Assembly (NCBI RefSeq): GCF_042676985.1 | Contig: NZ_JBHTIK010000006.1 | Span: 1 to 64,000 of the forward strand | From: Sphingosinicella xenopeptidilytica | GTDB lineage: Bacteria > Pseudomonadota > Alphaproteobacteria > Sphingomonadales > Sphingomonadaceae | Reading direction: 5' to 3' | DNA length: 64,000 bases | Shown here: positions 23,784 to 31,366 of the stretch, piece by piece | Layout: every line of letters starts with the position of its first letter | Position numbering within the stretch: the stretch's first letter is position 1 | Position numbers and translations under genes: made by a program | Notes under the pieces: model-generated | What the model saw: the letters and a program-made list of their open reading frames with translations, nothing else | Told to the model about the DNA's origin: nothing | Database searches by the model: none

Positions 23784-24514
23784 GCGAGTTTCCAGACGCG
23801 GGCCGGCATCTCGACGCCGCTTTGATAGGATTCGGCGGTGCGCGCCGCGGCGCTCGTTTCGATCTCGACGCGGTCACCGTTGCGGATGCCGCTGATCCGC
23901 GCGTTCATCAGGCAGGGGATGCCGTATTCGCGCGTCAGGATGCCAAGGTGGGAGCGGACCGTGCCGCCGGCGCAGATCACGCCCTTGAATTTTTCCAGGA
24001 TGGGCGCCGTCAGCGTGCCGCCGCTGTCGTCGATGATGGCGATGCTGTCCTCGGGCACCCCGTTCTTCATCAGGTCGACGACACGCTCGCTGGTGCGGAC
24101 ATAGAGCGCGATGCCCTGCGTGTTCTTCGCGCGCATCACCACATTGTCGCCAGTGCCGCGCTGTGCGCGGCCTTCGGCATCCGGGGCTTCGGTGACGGCT
24201 TCGGGATGCTCGAAACTGAAATCGGGATTGTCGCCGGCGTCGCCCGACGTATAGGCCTCGGGCCGGTCCCGCTGTGACAGGATCGAGGACCAGGCGAAGC
24301 GATAGCCGGTGGCGAGGATGCGCGTCTCGATGGCTTCGATATCGGCCTTGGTCACCAGCCGTTCGGAGGAGCCGAACACGAAGTCGGACCAGTCGTCGCC
24401 GCTTTCCGCCCAGCGCCGGCGCACGAGATCGCGCACGCTGTTCTGCACGGCCTCCACGAGCGGAGATGCTGGCGCGCGCCCATATCGATCCCGGTCCGTG
24501 TAAAGTACCGCCAT
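23780..24514 (-). CDS. PEP-utilising mobile (phosphohistidine) domain protein
   Basis: The 244-residue protein ends in a swivelling domain: FKGVICAGGTVRSHLGILTR, then EYGIPCLMNARISGIRNGDRVEIE, with the candidate phosphohistidine His189. The first 120 residues are of unknown type. It carries neither an ATP-grasp nor a PEP barrel, so it needs a partner, most simply the PPDK-like protein and the 509-residue protein of the same operon. The ATG at 24514 follows a strong site (GGGGAGG). It is the first gene of the leftward operon. Confidence 0.85.
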   Translation of the reverse strand: MAVLYTDRDRYGRAPASPLVEAVQNSVRDLVRRRWAESGDDWSDFVFGSSERLVTKADIEAIETRILATGYRFAWSSILSQRDRPEAYTSGDAGDNPDFSFEHPEAVTEAPDAEGRAQRGTGDNVVMRAKNTQGIALYVRTSERVVDLMKNGVPEDSIAIIDDSGGTLTAPILEKFKGVICAGGTVRSHLGILTREYGIPCLMNARISGIRNGDRVEIETSAAARTAESYQSGVEMPARVWKLA

Positions 24515-24562
24515 GATCCTCCCCATCGCCGCATGTCCAGCCGCGGCTTGATCTTCGTTGCG

Positions 24563-24597
24563 TCAAAATTTGAACACTGAACGGGTGCTCATGTCAA
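24563..24597 (-). promoter_or_regulatory. Promoter of the leftward carboxylase operon with an overlapping palindrome
   Basis: On the minus strand TTGACA (24597-24592) is a consensus -35, and 18 bases on, TCAAAT (24573-24568) is a 4/6 match to -10. The -10 lies inside the perfect palindrome TCAAAATTTGA (24563-24573). The start codon at 24514 leaves a leader of about 45 bases. The same 11-mer occurs at 32691-32701, upstream of the second receptor. Confidence 0.55.
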
Positions 24598-24623
24598 CCC
24601 TTAGGGCTATTTCAAAAAACAAA

Positions 24624-24636
24624 ATTGTAGCGCAAT
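24624..24636. promoter_or_regulatory. GntR/FCD-type operator, near match ATTGT-AGC-GCAAT
   Basis: The 13-mer differs by one base from ATTGTAGCACAAT at 173-185. It lies between the divergent starts of the carboxylase operon (24514) and the phosphatase (24671), just upstream of the -35 box of the former. A shared GntR regulator is inferred. Confidence 0.45.
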
Positions 24637-24670
24637 CTTGATGTCGAGTGATGCTGAGAGAAGGGTGTGG

Positions 24671-25405
24671 ATGATGATCGAAGGGGCCTATAATCTGCGG
24701 GATTTGGGCGGAAAGCCGGGGTTTGGCGGGCGCCGCGTGAAGGCCGGCCTTCTGTTTCGTTCCGGCAGTCTCTCACGTTATTCGCCTGCCGCGGTGGAGG
24801 CGATTCTCGGGCTTGGCCTCTCGCTCGTCGTCGATCTGCGTTCGGACCCGGAACGTCTGCATGGACCGACGCCTCCGCCGCTCGAAGCGATTCCCCACTG
24901 GCGCATGGCGTCGGAGAGTCTGGGCGATCCCCGTCCGCTGCTCGATCTGTGCCTTGGCGGCGCTTCGGGAAGCGATGCCATGCGCGATATCTACCGCACG
25001 ATGCCGATCGCGCAGGCGGAGGCTTTCCGGGTGCTGTTCGGCCACATCGTGCGGGGCCGCACGCCGCTTCTGTTCCACTGCGCAGCGGGAAAGGACAGGA
25101 CTGGTGTCGCATCGGCGCTTCTGCTCGCGCTGCTGGGGGTCGAGCACGATGCGATCATGGCCGATTTCGCATGTAGCAATGCTGCCCGGCCACTGACGCG
25201 CGCGATGTTCCTCGCCTATGCTGGGCAGGAGCTGGCGTCATCGGAAGCGCTCTGGTCGCCGATCCTGGATGCCGATCCGGCCTATCTGGGCGCGATGTTC
25301 GATGAGCTGACACGGCAATACGGCGATATCACCGGCTATGCGGACGCCGTGTTGCGCCTGTCGCCGAAGGATATCGAAACCTTGCGCGAAACCCTGCTCG
25401 AATAG
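24671..25405 (+). CDS. Tyrosine/dual-specificity protein phosphatase (PtpB-like)
   Basis: The protein of about 244 residues has the C(x)5R loop HCAAGKDRTGVASALLLALLG, with the catalytic cysteine and arginine, and the N-terminal NLRDLGGKPGFGG(R) typical of MptpB-like phosphatases, followed by LFRSGSLS. Relatives dephosphorylate tyrosine, serine or phosphoinositides; some are secreted, but no signal peptide is seen here. The chosen ATG at 24671 follows GAGAAGG; upstream ATG/TTG codons at 24641 and 24638 would overlap the control region. It is divergent from the phosphorylation/carboxylation operon and could act on a phosphorylated metabolite or protein. Confidence 0.85.
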   Translation: MMIEGAYNLRDLGGKPGFGGRRVKAGLLFRSGSLSRYSPAAVEAILGLGLSLVVDLRSDPERLHGPTPPPLEAIPHWRMASESLGDPRPLLDLCLGGASGSDAMRDIYRTMPIAQAEAFRVLFGHIVRGRTPLLFHCAAGKDRTGVASALLLALLGVEHDAIMADFACSNAARPLTRAMFLAYAGQELASSEALWSPILDADPAYLGAMFDELTRQYGDITGYADAVLRLSPKDIETLRETLLE

Positions 25406-25414
25406 TCGGCGATT

Positions 25415-26155
25415 TCAGCCTCGGGCGAAGGCTTCGTCGGGAAGCTGCGCGATCCGCTGGCGCATATGCGTCATGTGATAACGCATGGCCTTCTGCGCGC
25501 CGGCCTTGTCGCCGCCGAGCACGGCGACGGTGATCGCGGCATATTCGTTCAGCCGGTCCTGCCGGTCCTCGGAGTTGAAGAACGGCTGCACCTGCAGGCG
25601 CAGCAGGTGGATGCGCATCATCGGCATCACCGACTGGATCTGGGAATTCTCGCCCACCGCGATCAGCGCGTCATAGAAATGGCTGCGCTGTTCCAGAAAG
25701 GCCGCGTTCTCCAGCGTGGGGTCCTTGAAGCGCTCCAGCAGATGGAAGGCTTCTTCCAGCTCGCGCGCGTTCTGCTCACCCATCGTGCGCTTGCGCGCCA
25801 CGGCGGTGGCGGCGATGCGTGCGATGAAGCTGGTCAGCAGCTCCAGGATTTCCAGCAGGTCCACCGCCTCTATGCGGGTCAGCGAGCGCACATAGGCGCC
25901 GCGGTGGCGGGTCAGCTCGACGACGCCTTCCGCGTCCAGCCGCTTCAGCGCCTCGCGCACCGGCCCCCGGCTGACACCAAGGCTCTGCGTGAGATCGGCT
26001 TCGATCAGCTTCTGGCCGGGAACATAGCGGCCGGCGAGGATTCCGCGGTGGATCGCATCCACCACCTTGTCGGGCGAGCTTGCGCTGTCGCTGGCGGCGG
26101 CCTTTTCGGGCTCGGCCGCGCTGCGCTTTGCTTTTTTCTGAGCGAGCAACCCCAT
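25415..26155 (-). CDS. GntR-family transcriptional regulator, FCD (FadR-type) subfamily
   Basis: The 246-residue protein has a Lys/Ala-rich N-terminal tail, a winged helix (about 28-95) with KVVDAIHRGILAGRYVPGQKL, LTQSLGVSRGPVREALKRL and HRGAYVRS, and a helical FCD effector domain. FCD domains bind organic acids, often through a metal held by histidines; here HFYDAL and the late HMTHM are candidates. It lies downstream of the enoyl-CoA hydratase and faces the phosphatase. Palindromes of the FadR type (TTGT-N3-ACAA) lie in three nearby control regions, which makes it the best candidate regulator of the acyl-CoA and carboxylase operons. Confidence 0.93.
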   Translation of the reverse strand: MGLLAQKKAKRSAAEPEKAAASDSASSPDKVVDAIHRGILAGRYVPGQKLIEADLTQSLGVSRGPVREALKRLDAEGVVELTRHRGAYVRSLTRIEAVDLLEILELLTSFIARIAATAVARKRTMGEQNARELEEAFHLLERFKDPTLENAAFLEQRSHFYDALIAVGENSQIQSVMPMMRIHLLRLQVQPFFNSEDRQDRLNEYAAITVAVLGGDKAGAQKAMRYHMTHMRQRIAQLPDEAFARG

Positions 26156-26265
26156 CGCCTTGTCTTTCGCTTTCCGGCCTGGCTCAATTGTTCATCGGTT
26201 TGTTACGCTGCCAAGCTATTGGCGCGTCCTATTCTATTGCGTTTCTCTGGTAAATACATTGCAGA

Positions 26266-27054
26266 TCAGCGTCCTGCCCAGCGCGGTGCGCGCTTCTCGA
26301 TAAACGCGCGCGGTCCTTCCGCGAAGTCTTCCGTCTGCATGATCACGTCCTGCGCGGCGAGGCTGAGCGCGCCAAGCCGGGGATCGGTCTCGTCGAAGGC
26401 CCGCCGCGCCACCTTCAGGCTTTCGCGAACCGCGACCGGCGCATTCGCACAGACCTGCTGTGCGAGATCAAGCGCCGTGCCCAAAACGTCCGCCTTCGGA
26501 ACCACGCGGTTGACGAGGCCGAACGCCAGTGCGCGCTCGGCGTCGATGGGTTCGCCCGTCGCGATGAGTTCGAACGCGAGCGCGCGGGGTAGCGTGCGCG
26601 GTAGGCGATAGATGCCGCCCGCCGCCGCCACCAGTCCGCGCTTCACCTCGGGCAGCGCGAAGCGCGCGTCTTCCGAGGCGACGATCATGTCGCATGACAG
26701 CGCGATCTCGAAACCGCCGGCCATGGCCGCGCCGTCCACCGCCGCGATCCAAACCTTGTCGCGCGAGGCGTGGACGAAGGCCGCGAAGCCCCATTCCGGA
26801 TCGACGAGCCCGCTCATGCCGCCGTCCGAGACGGCCTTGAGGTCCGCGCCTGCCGAAAACGCCTTGCCGCCTTCGCCGGTCACGATCGCGGCCCAGATGT
26901 CGGGGTCGCCTTCTATCGTCCTCACCGCATCTCTCAGGCCCGCCGTCACCGCCGCGTTCACGGCGTTGCGCGCCTCCGGACGGCGCAGCGTCACCAGCGC
27001 GATATGGTCGGCGATGCGTTCCACGGTAACCGCCGCGGCGGTGGCTTCGGCCAT
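26266..27054 (-). CDS. Enoyl-CoA hydratase/isomerase family protein
   Basis: The 262-residue crotonase-fold protein shows LVTLRRPEARNAVNAA, the oxyanion-hole segment GGKAFSAGADLKAV and AAVDGAAMAGGFEIALSCDM. The hydratase glutamates are not both obvious: the region after LSCDM reads IVASEDARFALPEVKRGLVAAAGG, with the second Glu present (PEV). It probably hydrates or isomerises an enoyl-CoA in the pathway of the divergent operon at 27168. The start at 27054 has a strong site (GGGAGGAAGC). Confidence 0.9.
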   Translation of the reverse strand: MAEATAAAVTVERIADHIALVTLRRPEARNAVNAAVTAGLRDAVRTIEGDPDIWAAIVTGEGGKAFSAGADLKAVSDGGMSGLVDPEWGFAAFVHASRDKVWIAAVDGAAMAGGFEIALSCDMIVASEDARFALPEVKRGLVAAAGGIYRLPRTLPRALAFELIATGEPIDAERALAFGLVNRVVPKADVLGTALDLAQQVCANAPVAVRESLKVARRAFDETDPRLGALSLAAQDVIMQTEDFAEGPRAFIEKRAPRWAGR

Positions 27055-27135
27055 GCTTCCTCCCACAAAGGTCGTGCCCGTCGCCGGGTCATATTTCGCT
27101 TGCATGATCGGTTTCAAGCGATCAAGAAAACGATA

Positions 27136-27146
27136 TTGTCATACAA
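27136..27146. promoter_or_regulatory. GntR/FCD-type operator TTGT-CAT-ACAA
   Basis: A perfect TTGT/ACAA inverted repeat with a 3-base spacer lies in the divergent region between the enoyl-CoA hydratase and the 3-hydroxyacyl-CoA dehydrogenase genes. It is centred 30 bp from a second copy at 27166, a spacing close to three helical turns, consistent with two dimers on one DNA face. Confidence 0.55.
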
Positions 27147-27165
27147 CATTGGCTATTGGGGCGGA

Positions 27166-27176
27166 TTGTGCAACAA
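27166..27176. promoter_or_regulatory. GntR/FCD-type operator TTGT-GCA-ACAA overlapping a start codon
   Basis: This second perfect copy of the palindrome contains the proposed GTG start (27168) of the dehydrogenase. Repression by blocking transcription just past the promoter would fit. If translation really starts here, the transcript also carries the motif. Confidence 0.5.
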
Positions 27177-28013
27177 CATTCGACAGGCGTCGTGGGGGCT
27201 GGGCTGATGGGCGCGGAAATCGCGCTCGTGCAGGCGCTTGCCGGCAAGTCCGTGTTGCTGCTCGACCGCGACGAAGGGGCGCTCACCCGCGCGGTGACCC
27301 GAATCGCCGGCCTTCTGGAGAAGGGTGTTGCGCGCGGCTTCTACGATGCGGCGCTGGCGGAAAGTACGCCCGCCCGTATCCGCGCCACGGTCGATATCGC
27401 GGACTTCAAGGCCTGCGAAATCGCCACCGAAGCCGTGTTCGAAGACCTCGAGGTGAAGGCGGATATCCTGCAGCGTCTCGACGAGACGTTGCCGGTGGGC
27501 GCGATGATCGCCACCAACACCTCCACGATCCCGATCTCGGTTCTCGCCTCGCGCGTGTCGGAAGCGCGGCGCCCGCATGTCATCGGTATGCATTATTTCT
27601 CCCCGGTCAGCCGCATGAAGCTCGTCGAGGTGATCCCGGCTTTCGACACGGCCGAGGAGACGGTGAAGGCCGCCTATGCGCTCGCCGAAAGCACCGGCAA
27701 GGTGCCGATCCGCGTGAAGGATGTCGCCGGTTTCGCCGTCAACCGCGTGCTGCACGTCTTCCTCATAGAGGCGGTGCGCCTCGTCGAGGAGGAGGTGATC
27801 AGCGTCGACGACCTCAACACCGCCTGCAAGCTTGGGCTCGGCCATCCGCTCGGGCCGTTCGAGCTGATGGATGCGACCACATCCAGCCTGTGCCTCACGG
27901 CGCAGGAGATCATGTTCGATGCCTATGGCGAACGCTTTCGCCCGCGCCCGCTGCTGAAAACGCGGGTTGCCGCAGGTCTTGTGGGCGGGAAGGGCCGAAA
28001 AGGCTGGTCCTGA
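27168..28013 (+). CDS. 3-hydroxyacyl-CoA dehydrogenase
   Basis: The 281-residue protein of HBD length has the NAD motif GVVGAGLMGAEIA, ATNTSTIPIS, the catalytic-histidine segment VIGMHYFSPVSRMKLVEVI, DVAGFAVNRVL and GLGHPLGPFELMD. It oxidises (S)-3-hydroxyacyl-CoA to 3-ketoacyl-CoA with NAD+. The C-terminal GGKGRKGWS also matches the family. The start is taken as GTG at 27168; a TTG at 27156 is possible. It leads a rightward operon of acyl-CoA genes. The gene encodes only the dehydrogenase part, and the hydratase is the divergent gene. Confidence 0.93.
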   Translation: MQQHSTGVVGAGLMGAEIALVQALAGKSVLLLDRDEGALTRAVTRIAGLLEKGVARGFYDAALAESTPARIRATVDIADFKACEIATEAVFEDLEVKADILQRLDETLPVGAMIATNTSTIPISVLASRVSEARRPHVIGMHYFSPVSRMKLVEVIPAFDTAEETVKAAYALAESTGKVPIRVKDVAGFAVNRVLHVFLIEAVRLVEEEVISVDDLNTACKLGLGHPLGPFELMDATTSSLCLTAQEIMFDAYGERFRPRPLLKTRVAAGLVGGKGRKGWS

Positions 28014-28086
28014 CCGGGATCGGCCGAAAGAATGCAAACCATGCCCCGCCGGGAAACGGCCGGGCGCCAATCTTGGGGAGTGGATC

Positions 28087-28866
28087 ATGGCGGGAAGACT
28101 GGACGGCAAGGTCGCGATCATCACCGGCGCCGGAACCGGCGTCGGCCGCGCGTGCATGGAGCGCTTCGCCGAAGAGGGCGCGAAGGTGCTGGGCGCCGGC
28201 CGCACGCTGGCCACGCTGGAGGAGAGCCTGTCGCATGTGCCGTCGGGCATGGGCGCCATCCATGTCGCCGATCTCAGCAAGGATGAAAGCGCCGATGCCG
28301 TGGTCGCGGCGGCCATTGCGGCGTTCGGCAAGGTGGACATTCTCGTCCATGCCGCCGGTGTCGGCTACAGCTGGGCGGAAAAGAGTCCCGGCTCGATGAA
28401 CGACACCGTCAATACCGCGCCCGACAAGTGGCGCGAGGTGATCGGCATCAATCTCGATGGCTATTATCTGATGGCCCGCGCCGTGCTGCCGAAGATGATC
28501 GCGGCGGGCGGCGGCGCCATCGTCGGCGTCACCAGCATTTCGGGTCTGCTCGGGCTCTCGGCGGCGCATGCATACACGGCGGCGAAGGCGGGCATGATCA
28601 ATCTCACGCGCTCGCTCTGCGTCAGCTACGCGAAGGACAATATCCGCGCCAATTGCATCGCGCCGGGCTTCATCGATACACCGATGGTGGCGTCGGTTGT
28701 CGGCATCTTCGATGATCCCGTCGTGGCCGATCAGCTTGCGCCGATGCGCCGCCCCGGCACGCCGGTGGAGATGGCGAACGGTTGCCTCTATCTCGCCTCC
28801 GACGAGGCATCCTACTGCAACGGCAGCGTCCTCGTCATCGATGGCGGCACCTCCGCGCGCCAATAG
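28087..28866 (+). CDS. Short-chain dehydrogenase/reductase
   Basis: The 259-residue classical SDR has the cofactor motif ITGAGTGVGRA, the NAG-like HAAGVG, SISG with the catalytic Ser, YTAAK (Tyr/Lys pair), and the C-terminal GSVLVIDGGTSARQ. It would interconvert an alcohol and a ketone with NAD(P). The ATG follows GGGGAGTGG. In this operon it could oxidise a ring or side-chain hydroxyl group of a CoA-bound intermediate. Confidence 0.92.
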   Translation: MAGRLDGKVAIITGAGTGVGRACMERFAEEGAKVLGAGRTLATLEESLSHVPSGMGAIHVADLSKDESADAVVAAAIAAFGKVDILVHAAGVGYSWAEKSPGSMNDTVNTAPDKWREVIGINLDGYYLMARAVLPKMIAAGGGAIVGVTSISGLLGLSAAHAYTAAKAGMINLTRSLCVSYAKDNIRANCIAPGFIDTPMVASVVGIFDDPVVADQLAPMRRPGTPVEMANGCLYLASDEASYCNGSVLVIDGGTSARQ

Positions 28867-28906
28867 CCGCAATCCGTTTCCCGCGCCCTGAAAGGCTCCT
28901 CCCGTT

Positions 28907-30223
28907 ATGTTCGAAATGTCCCCGAAGGTTCTCGACTACAAGGCCCGCCTCGAGGATTTCATGGCGGAGCACATCTACCCGAACGAATGGACCTTCTATT
29001 CGGAAGCGGAACGGCTGGGGCCGTGGGCGGTGCTGCCGATCGTCGAAAAGCTGAAGCCGATCGCGCGCGAGGCCGGGCTCTGGAATCTGTTCCTGCCCGA
29101 TGCGGAACTTGGCGCGGGCCTGCACAATCTCGATTATGCGCCGCTCTGCGAGATCATGGGCCGCTCGCTGCTGGCGCCCGAAGTGTTCAACTGCTCGGCG
29201 CCCGACACCGGCAACATGGAAACCATCTGGCGCTACGGCACGCCGGAACAGCGCGAGGCGTGGCTGACGCCGCTCCTCGCCGGCGAGATCCGCTCCTCGT
29301 TCGCGATGACGGAGCCCGAGGTCGCCTCTTCGGACGCGACCAATATCGGCAGCTCGATCATCCGCGACGGCGACGACTACGTGATCAACGGCCGGAAATG
29401 GTACACGACCGGCGCCACCGATCCGCGCTGCAAGATCATCATCTTCATGGGCAAGTCCGATCCGGATGGCGCGGATCGTCATCGCCAGCAGTCGATGATC
29501 CTCGTGCCGAAGGATACGCCCGGCGTCCGCGTGATCCGGCCGCTCCCGGTGTTCGGCTTCTACGGCGTGCCGGACCGGGCGGCGGAGGTGGTGTTCGAGA
29601 ACGTGCGCGTTCCGGCCAGCAACATGCTGCTCGGCGAAGGGCGCGGCTTCGAGATCGCGCAGGGCCGCCTCGGGCCGGGCCGCATCCATCACTGTATGCG
29701 TCTCATTGGCCTCTGTGAGCGTATCCTCGAACGCATGTGCCGGCGCGCAGACCGCCGCGTGGCGTTCGGCAGCGAGCTCTCCCGGCAGACCGTCACGCTC
29801 GAACGCATTGCAAGCGCGCGCATCATGATCGAGCAGGTTCGCCTCCTGACGCTGAAGGCGGCGTGGATGATGGATACGGTGGGTAACAAGGTGGCGAAGT
29901 CCGAGATCGCGATGATCAAGGTCGCCGCGCCCACAGCCGCCTGTCAGATCGTCGACTGGGCGATCCAGATGTTCGGCGGCGGCGGCACCAGTTCTGATCA
30001 CCTGCTCACCGCCGCCTACGCGACCGCGCGCCTGCTGCGCCTCGCGGACGGACCGGACGAGGTGCATCGCAACCAGATCGGCCGCCTCGAAATCCGTCGC
30101 CAGCTCCAGTCCGATCCGTCGCGCACGGGCGGCACGGCGGATGTGCTCGGGCTTCCCGATGTTGAAGGCCGTTTCGGGCACCTGCAGCCTGGCAATGCCC
30201 ATTACCTTTGGGCCGGACAGTGA
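28907..30223 (+). CDS. Acyl-CoA dehydrogenase, ACAD10/11-like
   Basis: The 438-residue flavoenzyme has FAMTEPEVASSDATNI, the substrate/FAD segment EGRGFEIAQGRLGPGRIHHCMRLIG (typical of the ACAD10/11 group), QMFGGGGTSSDHLL and LADGPDEVHRNQIGR near the C-terminus. It introduces a 2,3-double bond into an acyl-CoA and passes electrons to ETF. About 40 extra residues after the usual end (DPSRTGGTADVLGLPDVEGR) are of unknown role. It overlaps the next gene by four bases (GTGA). Confidence 0.92.
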   Translation: MFEMSPKVLDYKARLEDFMAEHIYPNEWTFYSEAERLGPWAVLPIVEKLKPIAREAGLWNLFLPDAELGAGLHNLDYAPLCEIMGRSLLAPEVFNCSAPDTGNMETIWRYGTPEQREAWLTPLLAGEIRSSFAMTEPEVASSDATNIGSSIIRDGDDYVINGRKWYTTGATDPRCKIIIFMGKSDPDGADRHRQQSMILVPKDTPGVRVIRPLPVFGFYGVPDRAAEVVFENVRVPASNMLLGEGRGFEIAQGRLGPGRIHHCMRLIGLCERILERMCRRADRRVAFGSELSRQTVTLERIASARIMIEQVRLLTLKAAWMMDTVGNKVAKSEIAMIKVAAPTAACQIVDWAIQMFGGGGTSSDHLLTAAYATARLLRLADGPDEVHRNQIGRLEIRRQLQSDPSRTGGTADVLGLPDVEGRFGHLQPGNAHYLWAGQ

Positions 30224-31353
30224 CGGACGCCGCCGAGGTCCTGTTTCGGCCGTTCCGGCACGGCACGCTCGATCTTTCCAGCCGCGTCGTGATGGCGCCC
30301 ATGACCCGCTCGCTGTCGCCGGGCGGCGTCCCCGGCCCCGATGTGGCGCGCTACTATCGGCGCCGCGCCGAGAACGGCGTCGGGCTCATCATCAGCGAAG
30401 GCACGTTCATCGATCATGCCGGCGCGTCCATCGACGACAACGTGCCGCGTTTCCACGGTGAGAAGGCGCTGGACGGCTGGGCGCGCGTCATTCGCGAAGT
30501 GCACGCGGCGGGCGGGCGCATGGTGCCGCAGCTCTGGCACGCGGGCCTCATCGCGCCGGCCCCTGTCGAAGGCGTTTTCGAAGGCGAGGGCGGCCTCCGG
30601 GGCGATCAGGTCGGCCCCTCGGGCATGGTCGGCGGGCCCGGCGTTATGCCGTGGAAGGGCGCCGAGCCGATGTCGCTCGCCGATATCGATGCCGTCGTCG
30701 AAGCGTTCGTCTCGGCGGCTGCCTCCGCGTTCCGGCTGGGCTTCGACGGTGTCGAGCTGCACGCCGCGCACGGCTATCTCATCGATCAGTTCTTCTGGCA
30801 GGATACCAACCGCCGCACCGACAACTACGGCGGCGGCATCGCACAGCGTTCGCGCTTCGCTGCCGATATCGTCCGCGCGATCAAGGCGGCGACGTCGCCC
30901 GATTTTCCGGTGATCCTGCGCATATCGCAGTGGAAGCAGCACGATTTCGACACGAAGATGCTTGCGTCTCCGCAGGAACTCGAAGCCTTCCTGTCGCCGC
31001 TCGTCGAGGCGGGCGTCGATATCTTCCACTGCTCGCAGCGGCGTTACTGGCAGCCCGAGTTCGAAAGTTCGGACCTGAACTTCGCCGGGTGGGTCCGGCG
31101 CCTGTCGTCGCTGCCGGCGATCTCGGTGGGGTCCGTGGGCCTCAAGGACGACCTCCTCGCCACGCTCTTCGCCGGGAAGGGCACCGAAGGCACCGGCATC
31201 GACCGCCTGCTCGCGATGATGGAGCGCGGCGATTTCGATCTGATCGCCGTCGGCCGCGCGCTGCTCGCCGATCCCGAATGGCTTGCCAAGGTTCGGGCCG
31301 GCGATACCGCGTCGATCCGTCCCTACACCGTTGAATCCCTGAAAAGCCTGTAG
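30220..31353 (+). CDS. Old Yellow Enzyme-type NADH:flavin oxidoreductase
   Basis: The 377-residue FMN TIM barrel shows RVVMAPMTRS, QLWHAG, GFDGVELHAAHGYLIDQFFW and NRRTDNYGG, as in ene-reductases and the N-terminal part of 2,4-dienoyl-CoA reductase, without the Fe-S/FAD C-terminal domains. It would reduce an activated C=C bond of an enone. The GTG start overlaps the acyl-CoA dehydrogenase stop. With the SDR and thiolase it fits processing of an unsaturated cyclic or branched intermediate. Confidence 0.92.
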   Translation: MTDAAEVLFRPFRHGTLDLSSRVVMAPMTRSLSPGGVPGPDVARYYRRRAENGVGLIISEGTFIDHAGASIDDNVPRFHGEKALDGWARVIREVHAAGGRMVPQLWHAGLIAPAPVEGVFEGEGGLRGDQVGPSGMVGGPGVMPWKGAEPMSLADIDAVVEAFVSAAASAFRLGFDGVELHAAHGYLIDQFFWQDTNRRTDNYGGGIAQRSRFAADIVRAIKAATSPDFPVILRISQWKQHDFDTKMLASPQELEAFLSPLVEAGVDIFHCSQRRYWQPEFESSDLNFAGWVRRLSSLPAISVGSVGLKDDLLATLFAGKGTEGTGIDRLLAMMERGDFDLIAVGRALLADPEWLAKVRAGDTASIRPYTVESLKSL

Positions 31354-31366
31354 AGAGGAACCAGCC

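Noticed and set aside
22254..24514. Frameshift that split one long PEP-utilising protein into the 244-aa and 509-aa genes
   Set aside because: The two frames meet at a clean ATGA stop/start overlap like several others in this operon, so two separate proteins are more likely than an error.
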